Source: Eonycteris spelaea
Taxonomy: Eukaryota > Chordata > Mammalia > Chiroptera > Pteropodidae
Length of the DNA: 64,000 nucleotides
Reading direction: 5' to 3'
Assembly: GCA_003508835.1 (NCBI GenBank)
Contig: PUFA01000536.1
Span: forward strand, 1 to 64,000
Positions 1-13,466 of the stretch are shown here, in pieces; the first letter of the stretch is position 1; the number at the start of each line of letters is the position of its first letter. A program made the position numbers and the translations under genes. Below the pieces are notes generated by a model. It searched no databases. It worked only from the letters and a program-made list of their open reading frames with translations, and had not been told where the DNA came from.

Positions 1-3000
1 CAATGAGTTCCAAAACAAGTCATATCAACAAGTTCAGGAATTGAAAAAGCAACCAGATGAACAGAGCAAGGAGACTGAAACCCTCAAAAAGAACAGAATA
101 GATTTTCTGGGCGGGGGACACTGCAAGAGTTGAAAAATGAAATAGCAAGCTTGGGAAATAAAGTTGACCAAATGGAGAAAAGGATCAGTGCTATCAAAGA
201 CAGAAATCTAGAAATAAATCAGAAGGAAGAAGAGAGAAACCAAAGACTGAAAAATAATGAAGAAGAAATACAAGAACTAGCTGATAATATCAGGAGAGGA
301 AACATAAGAATATGGGCTTTTTGAAGGTGAAGAAAAGGAACAGGGACTAGAAAGCATTTTCAGACAAATAGTGGACGAGAACTTCCCAAATCTAAGGCAT
401 GAGCTGGAGCTTGGAATTCAAGAATCAACAGAACACCCAATTATCTCAACCCAAAAAGGCCTTTACCAAGACCGATTATATTAAAGTTATCAAAAACCAA
501 TGACAAAGATAGAATTCTCAGGGAGGGCAGAGAGAAGACAATGGTAACTTATAAAAGTAAGCCCAATAGATTATCCTCATCCTCCTCAGTGTAGACCTTA
601 CAAGGCAAAAAAAAAACAAAAAAACAAAAACAAAAACAAAAGAATCAAATATTTAAACTATTAAGTGAAGGAACTACCAGTCTAAAATAATATATCCATA
701 TTAGCTCTCCTTTAGATATGAAGGAGAAATAAAGATCTTTCCAGACATACAAAAATTGAGATAATTTTCCACTACAAGGCCTACACTACAGGAAATACTA
801 AATGGGGTCACCCCACCTAAAATAAAATAACAACAGCAAAAATATATAATTAGGAGTAAAGTGAATATCAGGCAAATAGAAGCAGAGGAGTGCAATCCTT
901 ACTAAGCATAGGGCATTATAAGTTTAAATAATAAGAAGAGAATTGCTATAGCAAGATAATAATGGGCGTTCAACATAAATAGAGACAAATTGAGTAAACA
1001 ATGATGGAAAAGGGAGGATTCAAAGATCCACCTTTGCAAAGGACAAAGGAGATAAGCAACATGCAGAAGAAAATGGACAATTGTATGTGTATAATTATTC
1101 TTTACATATATGTAATAATAACCACACACTAAAGATTCAGAACTAAAGTATATAACATAAAACAAAAATAACTAGAGACAAAACCCACAAAGCCAAACAA
1201 AAATAAGAGAACTGAAACACAAGAATAAAGAAGCAATGGAAACATCAAGCTACCAGAAAGCAAAAGATAAATGGCTGTTAGAAGCCCTCATATTTCAATA
1301 ATAACCTTAAATGTAAATGGTCTGAACTCAACAATAAAAAGGCACAGAGTTGTAAATTGGATGAAAAAACAAAACCCAACCATATGCTGCCTCCAGGATA
1401 CCATCTCAGCTCCAGAGACAAATATAGACTCAAAGTGAAGAGTAGAAAATGATATTTCAAGCAAATTGTATGCAATAAAAAAGTGGGAGTAGTGGTACTA
1501 ATATAAGATGAAATAGACTTCAAAATAGAAAAGGTAAAGAAAGAAACTGAGGGAAACTTCATAATGATAAAGGGAATAATGCCCCAAGAATACAAAACAT
1601 GATTAATATCTATGCTCCCAATCAGGGAGCCCTGAAATATGTTAGAGCAATTACTAATGGAACTAAAGGAGAGAAACAAATGAAAACACTATCGTGTAGT
1701 ACAGCACCAAAATACTCTACTGTCAGATATGAACAGATCATCCAAACAGAAAATCAATAAGGAAAAATCATCCTTAAATGACACATTAGACCTACTGGAC
1801 ATAATTGACATTTACAGAGACTTCCACTCCAAAACAGATGCTTATATGGCTTATATTTAATTCTTATCTAGTGCACATGGGATATTCTCAAGAATCGACC
1901 ACATACTGGAACAAGGAGATAGCCTCAACAAAATATCAGAGGGTTGAAATCATACCAACCATATTCTCTGATTATAATACTTTGAAACTAGAGATCAACT
2001 GCAAAAAGAAACTAGGAAAAACCACAAATACATGGAGATTTAAAAACATGCTACTGAAATAACTGGGTCAGAGAAAAATAAAAGAGTGATCAAGAATCCA
2101 TAGAAACAAATGATAATGATAGTACAACATTATCAAAACTTTTTGGGACATGGCAAAAGTGGTCATAAGAGGAAAATTCATATCGTTACAGGCCTATCTC
2201 CAGAAATGAGATGAGCCCAAATAAACAACCTAATGCTTCATCTTAAAAAAAATAGAAAAGGAAGAAGTAATGAAACCTAAAGTCAGCAGAGGGAAAGAAA
2301 TAATCAAAATTAGAGAAAAATAAACAAAATTGAAAATAGAAAAACAATAAAAAAATAAATGCAACAAAAAACTTGTTCTTTGAGAAGTTAATAAAATTGA
2401 CAAATCCTTGGCTAGACTCACTAAAGAAAAAAGGAAAAGGGCCCAAATAAACAAAATCAAGAAGAAAGAGGTGAAGTTATTGTAGAACCACAGAATACAA
2501 AGGATCATACAAGAATACTACGAAAAAGAAATATTAACCATATTTAATAACTAAGAAGAAATGGATTAGTGCCTCATAAAAATATAACCTTCCTTGACTG
2601 AATCAAGAAGAACTGGAAAATCTAAATAGATCAGCAGTATGGAAATTGAAACAATCATTAAAAACCCACCGAAAAGTAAAAGTCCGGGACCAGATGACTT
2701 CAGCAGTAAATTCTACCAAAATATTCAAATAGATTTAACACCTACTCTTCAAACTCTTCCAAAAAATCGAAGAGGAGGCAATACTTCCCAATTCATTTTA
2801 TGAGGCCGATATTACTCTGATACTGAACCTGGTAAAGATAAGACACACACAAAAAACTACAGACCAATATCTCTCATGAACACAGATGTAAAATCCTAAA
2901 TAAAATACTAGTAAACTGAATACAGCAACAATATTAAAAAGATTGTACCCACAATCAAGTGGGCTTCATTCCAGAGGCAAAGGCATGGATCAACATACGC

Positions 3001-3335
3001 AAATTGATTAATGTGATTAAAAACTAAGAGCCATATGATTATAACGATAGATGCAAAAAACCTCAACAAGATACAGAATCCATTTATGATCAAAACACAA
3101 AAAAAATCATTATAGAAGGAAAGTACCTTAACATAATAAAGGCCATCTATGACAAACCCTCAGCCAACATAATACTTGATGGTAAAAAACTCAAAACATT
3201 CGCTTTAAGATCAGAAACGAGGCAAGGCTGTGTGCATTACTGCCACTGTTATTCAATATAACATTGGAGGTCCTAGCAAGGGCAATCAGGCAATCAGGCA
3301 ATCAGGCAAGAGAAAGATATGTTGAAACATTCCCT
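1..3335 (+). mobile_element. L1 LINE, ORF1 to mid ORF2, degenerate
   Basis: The element enters from the left edge. Bases 130-324 translate to the L1 ORF1 coiled coil (QMEKRISAIKDRNLEINQKEE...), breaking off just before the conserved 'EGEEKEQGLESIF' stretch, which continues in another frame. An inter-ORF region follows, then ORF2 starts near 1300 with endonuclease-like NGLNSTIKRHRV, and reverse-transcriptase-like sequence reaches about 3330 ('gaggcaaggctgtg', then 'gtcctagcaagggcaatcag'). Many stops and indels make it non-functional. It breaks at about 3335, where sequence of the opposite orientation begins, and seems to resume at 4665. Confidence 0.9.
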
Positions 3336-4664
3336 GTGCCCCTGGATAAAGCCCATTTGATCATGGTGTATAATCTTTAATATGTTGCTATATTTGTTCA
3401 CCAGTATCTTTTTTGGATTTTTTGCATCTGTATTCATGAGAGATATTGGTCTGTAATTTCTTTTTGTGTGTTATCTTTACCAGGTTTTTGGTATCAGAGT
3501 AATATTGGCCTCATAAAATGAGTTCGGAAGTATTGCCTCCTCTTCAATTTTTTGGAAATGTTGAGGATAATAGGTATTAAAATCTCTTTTGAATGTTTAG
3601 TAGAATTTACTGGTGAAGCGAACTGGTCTTGCACTTTCCTTTTTGGTAGGTTTTTGATGATTGTTTCAATTTCTATATTGCTGATCCGTCTATTTAGATT
3701 TTCCAGATCATCTTGACTCAGTTTAGAAAGACTATTTTTCTAAGTACTGGTCCCTTTCTTCTAGGTTATTAAATATTATGTAATATATTTTTTCATAGTA
3801 TCTATGTATGATCCTTTGCATTTCTGAAGTGTCTGTCATAATTTCCCCTCTTTCATCCCTAATTCTGTTTATTTGTGTCCTTTCTCTTTTTTCTTTAGTG
3901 AGTCTAGTTGGGACTTTTTTTTTATTAACCGTATCTAAAACCAGCTCTTTGTTGCAATTTTTACATTGTTTTTTTTTCTTTTTTTTGCTTGCTTGTTTTC
4001 AATTTCATTTATTTATGTTGTATTTTTTTTCTTTCCTTTTGTGATTTTAGGCTTCATTAGTTCTTCATTCTTCCTTTCTAGTTTTTAAAATGAAAAAATT
4101 ACTTTGTTTAATTGGGTTCTTCTTTGTTTTTGGAGGTAGACCTGTAATAATATGAAAATTTCTCCTTTGACCGCTTTTGCCGAGTCCCAAAGTTTTGATA
4201 TGAGGTTACTATCATTATCAACTCATTTCTGTGTATCTTTTATCTCTTTTTATTTCTTCTCTGACCCAGTCGGTCTTCAGTAGCATGTTGTTAATCTCAT
4301 GTATCTGTGGTACTTCCCGCTTTCATTTTACACTTGATCTTTAGTTTAAAAAGCATTATAATCAGAGAATATTGGCTGGTATGATTTCAACCTCTTGTAT
4401 TTGTTGAGGCTATCTCCATGTTCCAGTATGTGGTCAGTTCTTGAAATTTTCCATGTGCTAGAGAAAGAATGTATAAGCCATTGTTTTGGGGATGAAAGGT
4501 TCTGTCAATGTCAATTATATCCAGTTGGTCTAATGTGTCATTTAAGGATGTTTTTTCCGTATTAATTTTCTGTTGAATGAGTCTGTGCAATATCCGACAG
4601 TGGGTATTTAGGTTCTCTACTATGATAGTGTTTTGTCTGTTTCTCCCTGATTGAAAGCATAGAT
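3336..4664 (-). mobile_element. L1 LINE fragment, ORF2 (RT to endonuclease)
   Basis: Read on the minus strand this is L1 ORF2 from the endonuclease domain (near 4640) to the reverse transcriptase (near 3340). Landmarks on the plus strand are 'catgagagatattggtctg' near 3436, 'taatattggcctcataaaa' near 3501 and 'ccagttggtctaatgtgtca' near 4521. The same L1 segment occurs in the same orientation at about 7310-8660, so the two are diverged paralogous copies. It separates the two halves of the plus-strand L1. Confidence 0.88.
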
Positions 4665-5866
4665 ATTAAACCAAGGAGGTAAAAATACCTGTACTTAGAA
4701 AATTATAAGACATTGAAGAAAAATGAAAGATACATAACGGAAACATATACCTGCTCATGGGGTGAAAAAAATTAAACATCATTAACATGTCCATACTACC
4801 AAAGAAATGATAGATTCAGTACAATCTCTACCAAAATAGCAAATGGCATTTTTCACAGAATTTGAGCAAGTAATTCTTAAAGATTTTATTGAACCCGAAA
4901 AGACCCTGAATAGCCATGGCAATCTTGAGAAAAAAAGGAAAAAGTTGGGGGTATCATGCTACCTTGACATCAAACTATGCTACAAAGTTATAGGATCAAA
5001 ACAGCATGGTACTGGCATAAAAACAGACAATGGAGATGAATGAACAGAGTAGAGAGCTCAGAAATAAACCCACACCTATATGGTTTAATTAATCTAAGAC
5101 AAAGGAGAAAAGAATTTACATAGGGTAAAGACAGTCTCTTCAATTCATAGTGTTGGGAAACTAGACAGATACATGCAAAAGAATTAAACTGAATCACCTT
5201 TTTACATCATATAATAAGAATAACCTCAAAAATTACTAAAGTTAAATATAAGACATGAAATCATAAAATTCTCAGGAAAAAAAACATAAGCATAAACTCT
5301 TTTGACATCACTCTTAGTAATATTTTTGGATATATCTCCTAGAGCAAAGGAAAACAAAAGAGAAACAAACAAAATGTGGCTTACATCACACTAAAGAGGT
5401 TTTGCAAAACAAAGAAACCATCAATGAAACAGAAAGACTACCTACCAAATGGGAGAAGATATTCACCATGATACATCCAAATAAGGGGTAAATATCCAAA
5501 AATTATAAAGAACTCATGTAATTTAATACCAAAATAACTAACAATTAAAAAATGGGCAGAACAGAATAGACGTTTCTCCAAAGAGGACATACGGGATGGT
5601 CAATAGACATATGAAAAGATACTCCAAGGTCACAAATCATCGGAAGAATGCAAATTAAACCACAATGAGATAGCACCTGTCAGATGGCCATCACCAATAA
5701 ATCAACAACAACAAATATTGGTACAGATGTGGAAGAAAAGGAAACCCACATATGCTGTTGGTAAAATGCAAAATGGTGTAGCCACTATAGGAAACAGTTT
5801 GACGTTCTTCAAAAAAAATAAAAATAGAATTACCAAATATATCCCAGCAATTCCACTTTGTATATT
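4665..5866 (+). mobile_element. L1 LINE fragment, distal ORF2
   Basis: It begins with 'accaaggaggtaaaaatacctg', a conserved distal ORF2 segment, and continues through 'atggtactggcataaaaacag' (near 5007) to 'cccagcaattccactt' (near 5845). It lies roughly 300 bp further along L1 than the break at 3335, so it is probably the same element, interrupted by the minus-strand copy with a small loss. The boundary at about 5866 is estimated. Confidence 0.88.
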
Positions 5867-8800
5867 TTGGATATTAGGCCCTTACCGGAGGTGATACTGG
5901 CAAATACATTTCTCATTCAGATGTTGTCTCTTACCTTGTTGACAATTTCTTTTGCCTGAGCAGAAGCTTGTTATTTGATGTAGTTCCATTTCATTTATTT
6001 TTGATTTTACATTCTTTGCCTTTGAGGTCAAATTCATAAAATCCTTTAAGTCCAAGGTCCTTGAGTTTAGTTCCAATGTTTCTTCTATGCATTTTATTGT
6101 TTCAGGTCTTATATTCATGGCCTTATCCATTTTGAGTTAATTTTGGTGTGTGCTGATTGAAAAGCAGTCTAGATTTCATTCCTTTGCAGATGGCCTTCCA
6201 TTTTCCCAGCACCAATTATTGAAGAGGTTTTCATTCTCGCACTGTATATTTTTGGATTTTTTTTTTCAAAAATATTTGCCCATGTAAATATGTATTAATT
6301 CTGGACTCTCATTCTATTCCACTGGTCCGTGTGTCTGTTTGCTGCCAATACCATGCCGTTTTGATTACTGTCGTCTTTGTAATATAATTTAAGTCTGGCA
6401 GAGTGATGCCTCTAGCCTTGTTCTTTTTTCTCTGATGGCTTTAGCAATTGGGGGCCTTTGTGCTTTCATACAAAGCTGATTTTTTTTATCTATTTTTTTA
6501 AAAAAATGCCGATGGGATTTGATGTGATTGAATTAAATCTGTATAATGCTTTAGTAATATTGTCATCTTAACTATGTTGATTCTTCCAATCCAAGCAAAC
6601 GAAATACTTTACCATTTCTTTGTATCTTCTTCAATATCTTTTTAATAGGGTCTTATAGTTTTTATTATATAAGGTCATTCACATTTTCATTAAATTTATT
6701 CCTAGGTATTTTATTCTTTTTGCTGCTAACCAAAAAGGAATTTGATTTCCACTTCTTTTCTGACACTTCATTATTACAGTAAGGAACGCTATGGGATTTT
6801 TGAATGTTGATTTTGTAATCCAGAAACTTTACTGTATTTACTTTTTGTTCTAGTAGTGTTCTTGTGGAGTTTTAGGGTTTTTCATATAGAGATTCAAGTC
6901 ATACACAAATAGTGATAGTTTGGACTTTTTGTTTTCCTATTTGGATGCCCATTTATATCTTTCTCTTGTCTGATTGCATGTGCTACTGGATTTCCAGTGT
7001 TAATATTGAATAACAGTGGTTGACAGTGCACAGCCTTGCCTCATTCCTGATCTTAAAGGGAATGTTTTAAGTTTTCACCATTAAGTATAATGTTGGCTGA
7101 GGGTTTGTCATATTGGTCTTTATTATGTTAAGGTACTTACTTCTAAAACTAATTTTATTGTGTTTTATTCATAAATGGAAGCTTGTATCTGACGAATGCT
7201 TTTTCTACATCTATTCATATGATTCTTATTTTTCATGTGATTCTTATTTTTTTAATTTGTTTATGTGGTAAATATCACATGAATCAATTTGCATATTTGA
7301 ATCATCCCTGTGTCTCTGGGTGAAGCCCACTTGATTGTGGTGTATAATCTTTTTAATATGTTGCTGTTATGCGGTTCGCTAGTGTTATTTGGATTTTTGC
7401 ATCTGTGTTCATGAGAGATATTGGTCTGTAGTTTCTTTTTGTGTATTCCTTATCAGGTTTGGTATCAGAGTAATATTGGCCTCATAAAATGAGTGGGGAA
7501 GTATTGTCTCTCTTCAATATTTTTAAGGAGTTTGAGAAAATATATGTATTAAATCTTTGAATGTTAGGTAGAATTCACTGGTCAAGCCATCTGCTCCTGG
7601 ACTTTTACTTTTTGGTGGCTTTGGATAGTTTTCTAATTTCCATATCGCTGATTGGTCTATTGAGATTTTCCAGTTCTGCTTGATTCAGTCTAGGAAGATT
7701 GTATTTTTTTAAGTGCTGGTCCATTTCTTCTAGGTTATTAAATTTGATGTTATATACTTTTTCATAGTATTCTTATGTTAATCCTTTGTATTTCTGTGAT
7801 GTCAGTCATAATGTCCCCTCTTTCATCCCTGATTTTGTTTTTTGTGTCTTTTCTCTTTCTTAGTGAGTCTAGCCAGAGTTTGTCAATTTATTAACCTCAA
7901 AAAAGCAGCTCTTTGTTCATTTATTTTTTCTATTGTTTTTGTTGTTTGTTTTCAATTTAATTTATTTCTGCTCTAATTTTGATATTTCTTTCCTTCTGGG
8001 GACTTTAGGCTTCTTTGTTCTTCCTTTTCTAGTTTTTAAGATGAATAAGCATTAGGTTCTTATTTGGGTTCAATTGTTTTTGGAGATGGCCTGTAATGAT
8101 ATGAACGCTTTCCTCTTATTAGCGCATTTGCAGTGTCCAAAATATTTTGATATGCTGTACTATTATTATCATTTGTTCTATGTATCTTTGATCTTGTTTT
8201 TCATTTCTTCTGACACCGTTATTGTTCAGTAGCATGTGTTTAAGCTCCATGTATTTGTGGTTCTCCCCGATTTTCTCTTGCAGTTGATCTCTAGTTTCAA
8301 AGCATTGATCAAGTAATATGGTTGGTATGATTTCAACCCTCTTATATTTGTTGAGGTTATGTTTGTGTTCATGTGGTCGATTCCTGAAAATGTTCCATGT
8401 GCAGTAGAGAAGAAATGTATAAGCAGCTGTTTTGGATGGAAAGCACTGTAAATATCAATTATGTCCAGTTGGTCTAATGTGTCATTTAGGGAGATTTCTC
8501 CTTATTGATTTTCTGTTTGGCTGAATCTGTCATATCCAGAGTGGGGTATGTATGTCCCCTACTATGATATTTTTGATCTGTGTCTCCCTTTATTTGTGTT
8601 AGTAGTCGCTCTACAATATTTTGGGGCTCCCTGATTGGGAGCATAGATATTAATAAGTGTTATGTCCTCTTGGTGTATGATTCTCTTTATCATTATGAAG
8701 TTTCCCTCAGTATCTTTCTTTACCCTTTTCTATTTGAAGTTTATTTCATCTTATATTAAATATGCAACTACTCTCCACTTTTCTCTGAATGCCATTTCCT

Positions 8801-9420
8801 TGAAATATCATTTTCCACCCTTTACTCTGAGTCTATATTTATCTTTGGAGCTGAGATGTGTCTCCTGGAGGCAGCATATAGTTGGCTTTTTGTTTTTTGA
8901 TCAAATTTGCAACTCTGTGTCTTTTATTGGTGAGTTCAGTCTATTTACACATATGGCGGCAACTGCTAGAGGCAGCTTCTTTGTTTCTCTTAGTCTACTG
9001 CCCGACACCTGGGGTTCTGACCTGCGGTAACTCTTATGCGCAGATCCCATGCTCAAGACATGATGGTGTGCAGTTTGGGTGGTTTTTGTTGAGTTTTAGA
9101 TGTTTGACTTATTGTTGTTTCAAGAGGAGAGATATGGGAATGTCTCTACTCCGCCATGTTTCCAAAAATCTCTGCCCTCCAAGATTTTTAACTGCCACAC
9201 ATGCTTGTGTAATTCGCTTCTTCCACATCTCCTCCCTCATATCAATATGTCCTTATTGTAAGACTTTCATCCAGCTAGATTTCAGGTAATTTTCAATGAT
9301 GGTTGTTCTGATGCTTACCAGTCTTTTTGATGTGTGCTGAGAGGAGGAAATCACAGTGTTTACCTACTCTGCATCTTTACTGGAAATCCTCTGTAACCAT
9401 CCTTTATTACTAACACCTAG
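5867..9420 (-). mobile_element. L1 LINE, ORF2 and upstream region, reversed
   Basis: On the minus strand this runs from an upstream region near 9400, through endonuclease (about 8960-8480) and reverse transcriptase (about 7600-7250), to distal ORF2 near 5870. Plus-strand landmarks are 'ttggatattaggcccttacc' (5869), 'catgagagatattggtctg' (7410) and 'ccagttggtctaatgtgtca' (8467). The part above about 8960 resembles an old L1 upstream or untranslated region; its family is uncertain. There is no intact reading frame. Confidence 0.85.
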
Positions 9421-9600
9421 CAAAATATAGTTCAACCTCAAATATAGGCAAGAAATGTTAATTTTAATTGATTTTTTTTTCATTTGAGAGATGAGGAAAA
9501 GAAAGTTCCATAAACGTTTTCAAATGTTTCAATTAGTAACACTGCTTAGTTGACAGAGCCAGGCTATAACACAGGTATATGCCAGTTTATAAATATGGAG
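9421..9600 (-). repeat. MIR SINE remnant
   Basis: The stretch 'gagatgaggaaaagaaagt ... cttagttgacagagccagg' matches the reverse complement of the MIR core ('gatgaggaaactgagg ... cagagccagg'). It is highly diverged and its ends are approximate. Confidence 0.5.
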
Positions 9601-10129
9601 CATACTTTGATTTTGCTTTTATGGTCTCTAAATCTCCGAGGAAGTATGACATTCCAAACTTAACCACATTGGTTTGTAGTTCTCTCATCATTCCTTCTTT
9701 AAGGAACATATTAGTACTTAGAGCAGTGATGTGTAAACAGATGAGTGGGGTTATAAGGGTGATTGGGAAAGGTGTTGACAGAATTGGTAGAGCAAGAAGA
9801 GGTATATTTTTAAAGCATATTAAAAGGTAAAGTATATATTTTTTATTAAAGGAAAAGACTCTCAATAATGTTTCATATTTTTTAATTACAAGAAATGATA
9901 TTATTATTATGTAGAATGCATATAGATGTTTAAAAGTTGCAAAACACTGACAAGAAGAGCATAAATGAAGGGGACATAACCTCTCATTACATAAAGTTTT
10001 CTGCAGGAAATAACATCTAATTCAACAACAACAAAAAAGCAGTAGTCAGCTAGCCGAGCCAAAGCAAGAGTGGTCAAAGGTGTTGTTCCGAGAGGATAGT
10101 AAATTTTAAGGACTAGAGACAGGAGAGAT
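9601..10129. other. No gene recognised
   Basis: Unique-looking AT-rich sequence. Open frames here are short, overlap on both strands and resemble no family I recognise. Confidence 0.5.
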
Positions 10130-10370
10130 TGTGCCATGACTAAGGAACTGCAAATAGTTCAGTGTGGCTGAAAGAGAGAAAAACAGTTAGGGGAGTGGGA
10201 AGGAACCACAGGGTGTGGAGGTGGTGGGAGAAGTATGCACTCTGAGATTAGAGGCACAGTAAAGAACTAACAAGGGGCCAGATCAATGAAGGATCTTGTA
10301 TTCCATGTTATGTAATTGAACTTTATCATGATAGCAATAGAAAAACAGGATAGTGCTATAATCAGATAGC
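10130..10370 (-). repeat. L2 LINE fragment (probable)
   Basis: 'ggatcttgtattccatgtta ... gaactttatcatgatagcaat' resembles the reverse complement of the L2 3' region ('accatggtaaggagtttggattttattctgagtgcaat' type). It is very diverged. Confidence 0.45.
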
Positions 10371-11095
10371 ATTATATATAAAAAAATCACTCAGAAAAAA
10401 AAATTACACTTTCTCATGCAGGAAGATTTATTGTGTTCAAATTTTCTGGAGCTTAATTTCCATTTTCTTCACCAGTGTGGCCTTTGTTCTGAGCACTGAG
10501 CGCTAAGGAGAAATTTTTACAACCTAAATCACTCAGAGGTTGAGGTGCAAGAATTAGCTCATCCAAAGGGCACTGCTAACTCATAAGCAGTAACATAAAT
10601 TGCCCAATCAATAAGTATTTCAGTTGGAGTCATCAAGATACAGTTCACAAGGAAACACACTTGCCATTTTTCTAAAATAGTAGATTCAATGAGAACCTTT
10701 ATTTTTAGGTATCTTAAGTTTCTAATAGTCTAATTAAAAATAAAAATTTGAATTCTCTTTAAAATTTACTCTAACTCACCACTGTCTCCCGAATCAATTG
10801 TTCATCACAAAATTGTCTCACCTGCTCTAACCCCAGAGTTACACTGAAGAAGCTCATTACCACATTTGGAAGTTCCTACAATAGCTTCAATGAAGTTGAT
10901 CTTTATAATCAATTTACCTGAACTGCATTCACTTCACAAAAAGAAATTATTTCAATGAAGGTAGCCAACTATATTGGGGCCCAGTTCCACTTAACTGTCA
11001 TAGGACCAACATAACTCCAATGCTATACAATCATTCTTTGGTGCCTTAAATTCTTTGTCATCTCAAGACCCTAAATAATAACCAAAAAGAATGTT
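10371..11095. other. No gene recognised
   Basis: About 700 bp with no ORF, RNA gene or repeat family that I can name. Confidence 0.5.
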
Positions 11096-11099
11096 AATG

Positions 11100-11345
11100 A
11101 TGCAATACCTTTTATATCCTAGTCACTGTGTTAGATACTACATGCATTATCTCCTACATGCACAAATCATTTACAAAATCCCATGAGTTAGATACTGTTA
11201 ATTTCCAATTTGATAAATGAGGAAACTAATCCTTAGAGATATTAAGTAAATTGCCCATGGTCATACAGCTTGTAATCAAAATCAGAATCAAATCCAGGTG
11301 TGTATGACTGCAAAATCTACTCTTAGCCTTACAATTCTTTTCTAG
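11100..11345 (-). repeat. MIR SINE
   Basis: The plus strand shows the reversed MIR core: 'gataaatgaggaaactaatc', 'aaattgcccatggtcatac', then 'aatccaggtgtgtatgac'. It is nearly full length. Confidence 0.8.
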
Positions 11346-11354
11346 TATTCTAGT

Positions 11355-11610
11355 TATTTGTTATACAACACTCACTATATGCTTAGAACTGTGCCAGTAA
11401 ATTTATAATCACTATATTATTTAATGTTCAAACTAACCTACCAAAAAAGTAACATTATCCATATTTTACATATTAATAAACCTAAGCTTAGAAATTTTTA
11501 CTTAAATTGTCAATGGTTATATGGGTAGAAAAAAGCAAAAGCAAGATTTATAGCTAGATTTGTCTGATTCTAAATCTTCGTGTTTAACCACAATCTATGA
11601 CATTAAAGTA
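11355..11610 (-). repeat. MIR SINE, second adjacent copy
   Basis: A second reversed MIR directly follows: 'cttagaactgtgccag', 'ttacatattaataaaccta', 'gatttgtctgattctaaatc', then 'gtttaaccacaatctatgac'. It is more diverged than its neighbour. Confidence 0.65.
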
Positions 11611-11854
11611 TGATAACATAAACCCAGTATTTTCCAACTATCCCCTGTAGAACTCCTTAGCTCTGAGTATGTGATTAAGGACACCATGGTAAATGGAAGA
11701 GGTAGCAGAGAGAGTAGAAGGGAGGTTAAGAGGGTATGCCCTTTTTCCCACCAGTTCAACTGGTGCAACTTCACTTTTATCTCTTTAAATTTTAGATTTC
11801 AAAAGGAGGTATAAAATCAATTTCTTCAAGTTTTTACACACTAACACCTTAACA

Positions 11855-11912
11855 GAGATTGGTTGACAGTCATCTGAGAAACTGAGATTGGTTGACAGTC
11901 ATCTGAGAACTG
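11855..11912. repeat. 29-bp tandem duplication
   Basis: Two adjacent near-identical copies of a 29-bp unit starting 'gagattggttgacagtcatc' (11855-11883 and 11884-11912). They differ only near the 3' end of the second copy. Confidence 0.95.
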
Positions 11913-12689
11913 AGAAATGGGAACTCCAGAATGGCATTGGGATGAGCTCAGCGTGGTTGAAGACTGCATGCAGAATACGGCAGGGAATGGGGTTCCTATA
12001 TAAAGCCACAGGGATCTTTTTTTCCTCCTTCTCCTCCTGTGGTGCTTCTAGTCTCTGATTCCAAGAATAGAGAAAGAAGAAAAAGGCATCGCTAAAGCTA
12101 ATATTTGCAAACATCAATTTTCCTGCATCCTAAAATTTTCAGTGGGCTTCAGACTCTAACCATGAAAGCCTGCCTTGTACCAATCTTGTGGTTATAAAGT
12201 CTCATTTCCTCTATTCTTCCAAGAAGAAGAAGGATGGGCCTCTTGGAACTAAGTGGCCCTTTTGTTCTGCTTCACAAGGCTTACAGTCATAGAGATTAAA
12301 GAGAATCAAATTCAATGTTTCCCAAATATATTCCCATGGAGCCCATAAATATTGCTTGAAAAAAAAAGTTCTCATGTACAAATAAGTGTTTAGAAATGGA
12401 TGCATAAATAATGTAATCCAAAACTAGGTCACTTCTGAATGCCAAAATGTATGTTATTAATAATGACAATGAGACAACAAGCACATACTGGAAATATCCT
12501 GGCAGATTGGGAGCTACAGTTATCTACTGTTAACTCAGAACTTTCCAAATTTATTTGGCCACAGAACATATTTTCCCCTTGTAACACCTGCTAACCTTAT
12601 TAGAACGCAGTATTCCACAGAATATACTTTGAGAACACTGAAGTTAGAAGTTTTACAAGAATCATCATGAAATTCAATATACCAATGCT
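11913..12689. other. No gene recognised
   Basis: Unassigned sequence. Minus-strand open frames near 11899-12484 are short and have no recognisable motif. Confidence 0.5.
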
Positions 12690-13466
12690 TTTTTCTTTTT
12701 TATCAGTGCATTTTTTTTTATTAGCACGTACCCTATAAAGGGTACGATTGCAAATTTTTACAGCTGCTATGGAAAACGGTCTTAGAGGTTTTCTCAAAAA
12801 ATAAAAATGGATATATCTTTTGACCCAGCAATTGCACTTCTGTGTATTTATTCAAAGAAAGCCAAAACAATAATTCATAAAGATATCTATGCACTCCAAT
12901 ATTCATGGCAGCACAATTTACAATAGCCAAAATATGAAGCAACCTAAATTGCCATCAACAGACACTTGGATAAAGAAATTATGGTTCATATATACAATGG
13001 AATATTATTCAGCCACTAAAAAAATGAAACCCTACCATTATGTAAAGACATGGATGGACCTACAGCTTATTATGCTGAGTGAAATAACTCAGACAGATAA
13101 AGATAAATACCATATGATTTCACTTATATATGAAATCTAAGGAACAAAAAGAGCAAACTAATCAAAAAACAGGACTAACAAATATAGTGGACAATTTGGT
13201 GACAGACAGAGGGGACGAAGGCAGGGGGGGCTGGGAGAATGGGTGAAAGGTTAACGAAGTACAAATTAGTAGTTGATAGTTGGTCATGGGGATGGGAGCA
13301 TGGCAGAGGGAATACAGTTAGCATTAATATGATGACTAGGTGGCAGGCCAGGAGATGGAGGAAGGGAATTAGGGAGATCATTTTATGAACTATATAGATA
13401 TCTAACCAATGTACTGTATACTTGAAAATAATTTAAATAATTATTTTAAAACAGAATAAATAAAAA
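12690..13466 (+). mobile_element. L1 LINE 3' end
   Basis: 5'-truncated. It holds the last ORF2 codons ('tttgacccagcaattgcact', 'caatggaatattattcagcc', 'gctgagtgaaataactcag') followed by the G-rich 3'UTR ('ggcaggggggg' near 13221) and an A-rich end near 13460. Confidence 0.92.

Noticed and set aside
1278..3093. Minus-strand open frames of 60-133 codons
   Set aside because: They are antisense to a recognisable plus-strand L1 ORF1/ORF2 and have no protein similarity of their own.
8662..9289. Open frames of 122 and 135 codons
   Set aside because: They run antisense to L1 ORF2 and its upstream region.
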